Positions 63,674-64,000 of a DNA stretch of 64,000 bases are shown here, piece by piece. The translations under genes were made by a program, and so were the position numbers. Position 1 is the stretch's first letter. Each line of letters opens with the position of its first letter. This DNA is from Caulobacter sp. NIBR2454. GTDB lineage: Bacteria > Pseudomonadota > Alphaproteobacteria > Caulobacterales > Caulobacteraceae. The stretch spans positions 2,427,001 through 2,491,000 of the forward strand of contig NZ_CP114871.1 of NCBI RefSeq assembly GCF_027474405.1, written 5' to 3'. The notes under the pieces are model-generated. The model did no database searches, was not told the origin of the DNA, and saw only the letters and a list, made by a program, of their open reading frames with translations.

Positions 63674-64000
63674 ATGCGCACCGACACGCCCCAGCCGATC
63701 CGCCTGGCCGACTACCGGCCGCCCGCCTTCCTGATCGACGAGACCCATCTGGTCTTCGACCTGCGCCCGCATGGCGCCAGGGTGAAAGCCCGCCTGACCG
63801 TTCGGCGTAACGGCGACCATGCCGAGCCCCTGGTCCTGAACGGCGAGAAGCTGCGCACTGTCAGCGTCCTGGTCGATGGCGAACCGGCCAAGGACCGCTC
63901 CGTCGCCGACGACCTGCTGACCGTGGCTGGCGTGCCCGACGCCTTCGTGCTGGAGACCGAGGTCGATATCGACCCGGCCGACAACACCACCCTGATGGGC
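63674..64000 (+). CDS. pepN: Aminopeptidase N (M1 family), N-terminus only
   Basis: The first 109 residues are inside the window. MRTDTPQPIRLADYRPPAFL, then DETHLVFDLRP, VLNGEKLRTVSVLVDGEP and FVLETEVDIDPADNTTLMG, match the N-terminal beta-domain of PepN-type aminopeptidases. The zinc site is beyond the window. The enzyme is cytoplasmic and broad-specificity, another peptide-degrading function in the region. The gene begins 45 bp after the dehydrogenase gene. Confidence 0.88.
   Translation, partial: MRTDTPQPIRLADYRPPAFLIDETHLVFDLRPHGARVKARLTVRRNGDHAEPLVLNGEKLRTVSVLVDGEPAKDRSVADDLLTVAGVPDAFVLETEVDIDPADNTTLMG

Overview
The window reads as chromosomal DNA of a high-GC alphaproteobacterium, most likely Caulobacter or a close relative such as Phenylobacterium. 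The grounds are the dense GC-rich coding, a large TonB-dependent receptor, many secreted peptidases, an HWE-family histidine kinase, NodW/FixJ-type regulation and paired acyl-CoA dehydrogenases. This placement rests on gene style and not on a database match. Coding covers nearly everything; the only gene-free stretch above 300 bases is 8183-8587. I saw no rRNA, tRNA, CRISPR array, prophage or insertion sequence.

1-9985: the most unusual part. A TPR-containing GT41 (O-GlcNAc-transferase/SPINDLY-like) glycosyltransferase, cut by the window edge, lies just downstream of a 2221-residue protein built almost entirely of Thr/Ser/Gln-rich eight-residue repeats. The octads are organised in 56-residue modules, and a central part is further duplicated as four tandem 248-residue blocks. 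A NodW/FixJ-type response regulator lies upstream on the same strand and an AraC-type regulator diverges from it. A dedicated glycosyltransferase-substrate pair is the hypothesis I would test first.

9997-25719: hydroxyproline and peptide catabolism. 4-hydroxyproline epimerase and the DapA-family deaminase (minus strand) diverge from a DadA-like flavin dehydrogenase, an Xaa-Pro-type M24 dipeptidase, an APC-family permease and a GntR/FCD regulator (plus strand). An imperfect palindrome sits in the divergent promoter, and an 11-base match to it lies in front of a secreted S9 peptidase about 14 kb away. Two DUF885 HExxxGH proteins, an exported M17 aminopeptidase and the S9 peptidase extend the peptide-degradation theme. 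An acyl-CoA dehydrogenase and two small unknowns are interspersed.

25823-38668: an HWE sensor kinase, MaeB-type malic enzyme, a parallel beta-helix protein translationally coupled to a diheme cytochrome c, and an M28 peptidase with a TetR regulator. Next come an M20 peptidase gene broken by an in-frame TAG, an orphan PhnD-type binding lipoprotein and a CehA/McbA-type PHP hydrolase.

38755-48193: a TonB receptor divergent from metNIQ (methionine import), a hybrid histidine kinase, a short-chain dehydrogenase with a substituted active site, and methylmalonate-semialdehyde dehydrogenase.

48329-64000: small accessory genes (DUF4180, an esterase-fold protein lacking its serine nucleophile, GST, Crp/Fnr, methyltransferase, DUF4287/DUF5655), a TetR-controlled RND efflux operon, an exported amidase, an acyl-CoA dehydrogenase pair, a succinate-semialdehyde-type dehydrogenase and the start of pepN.
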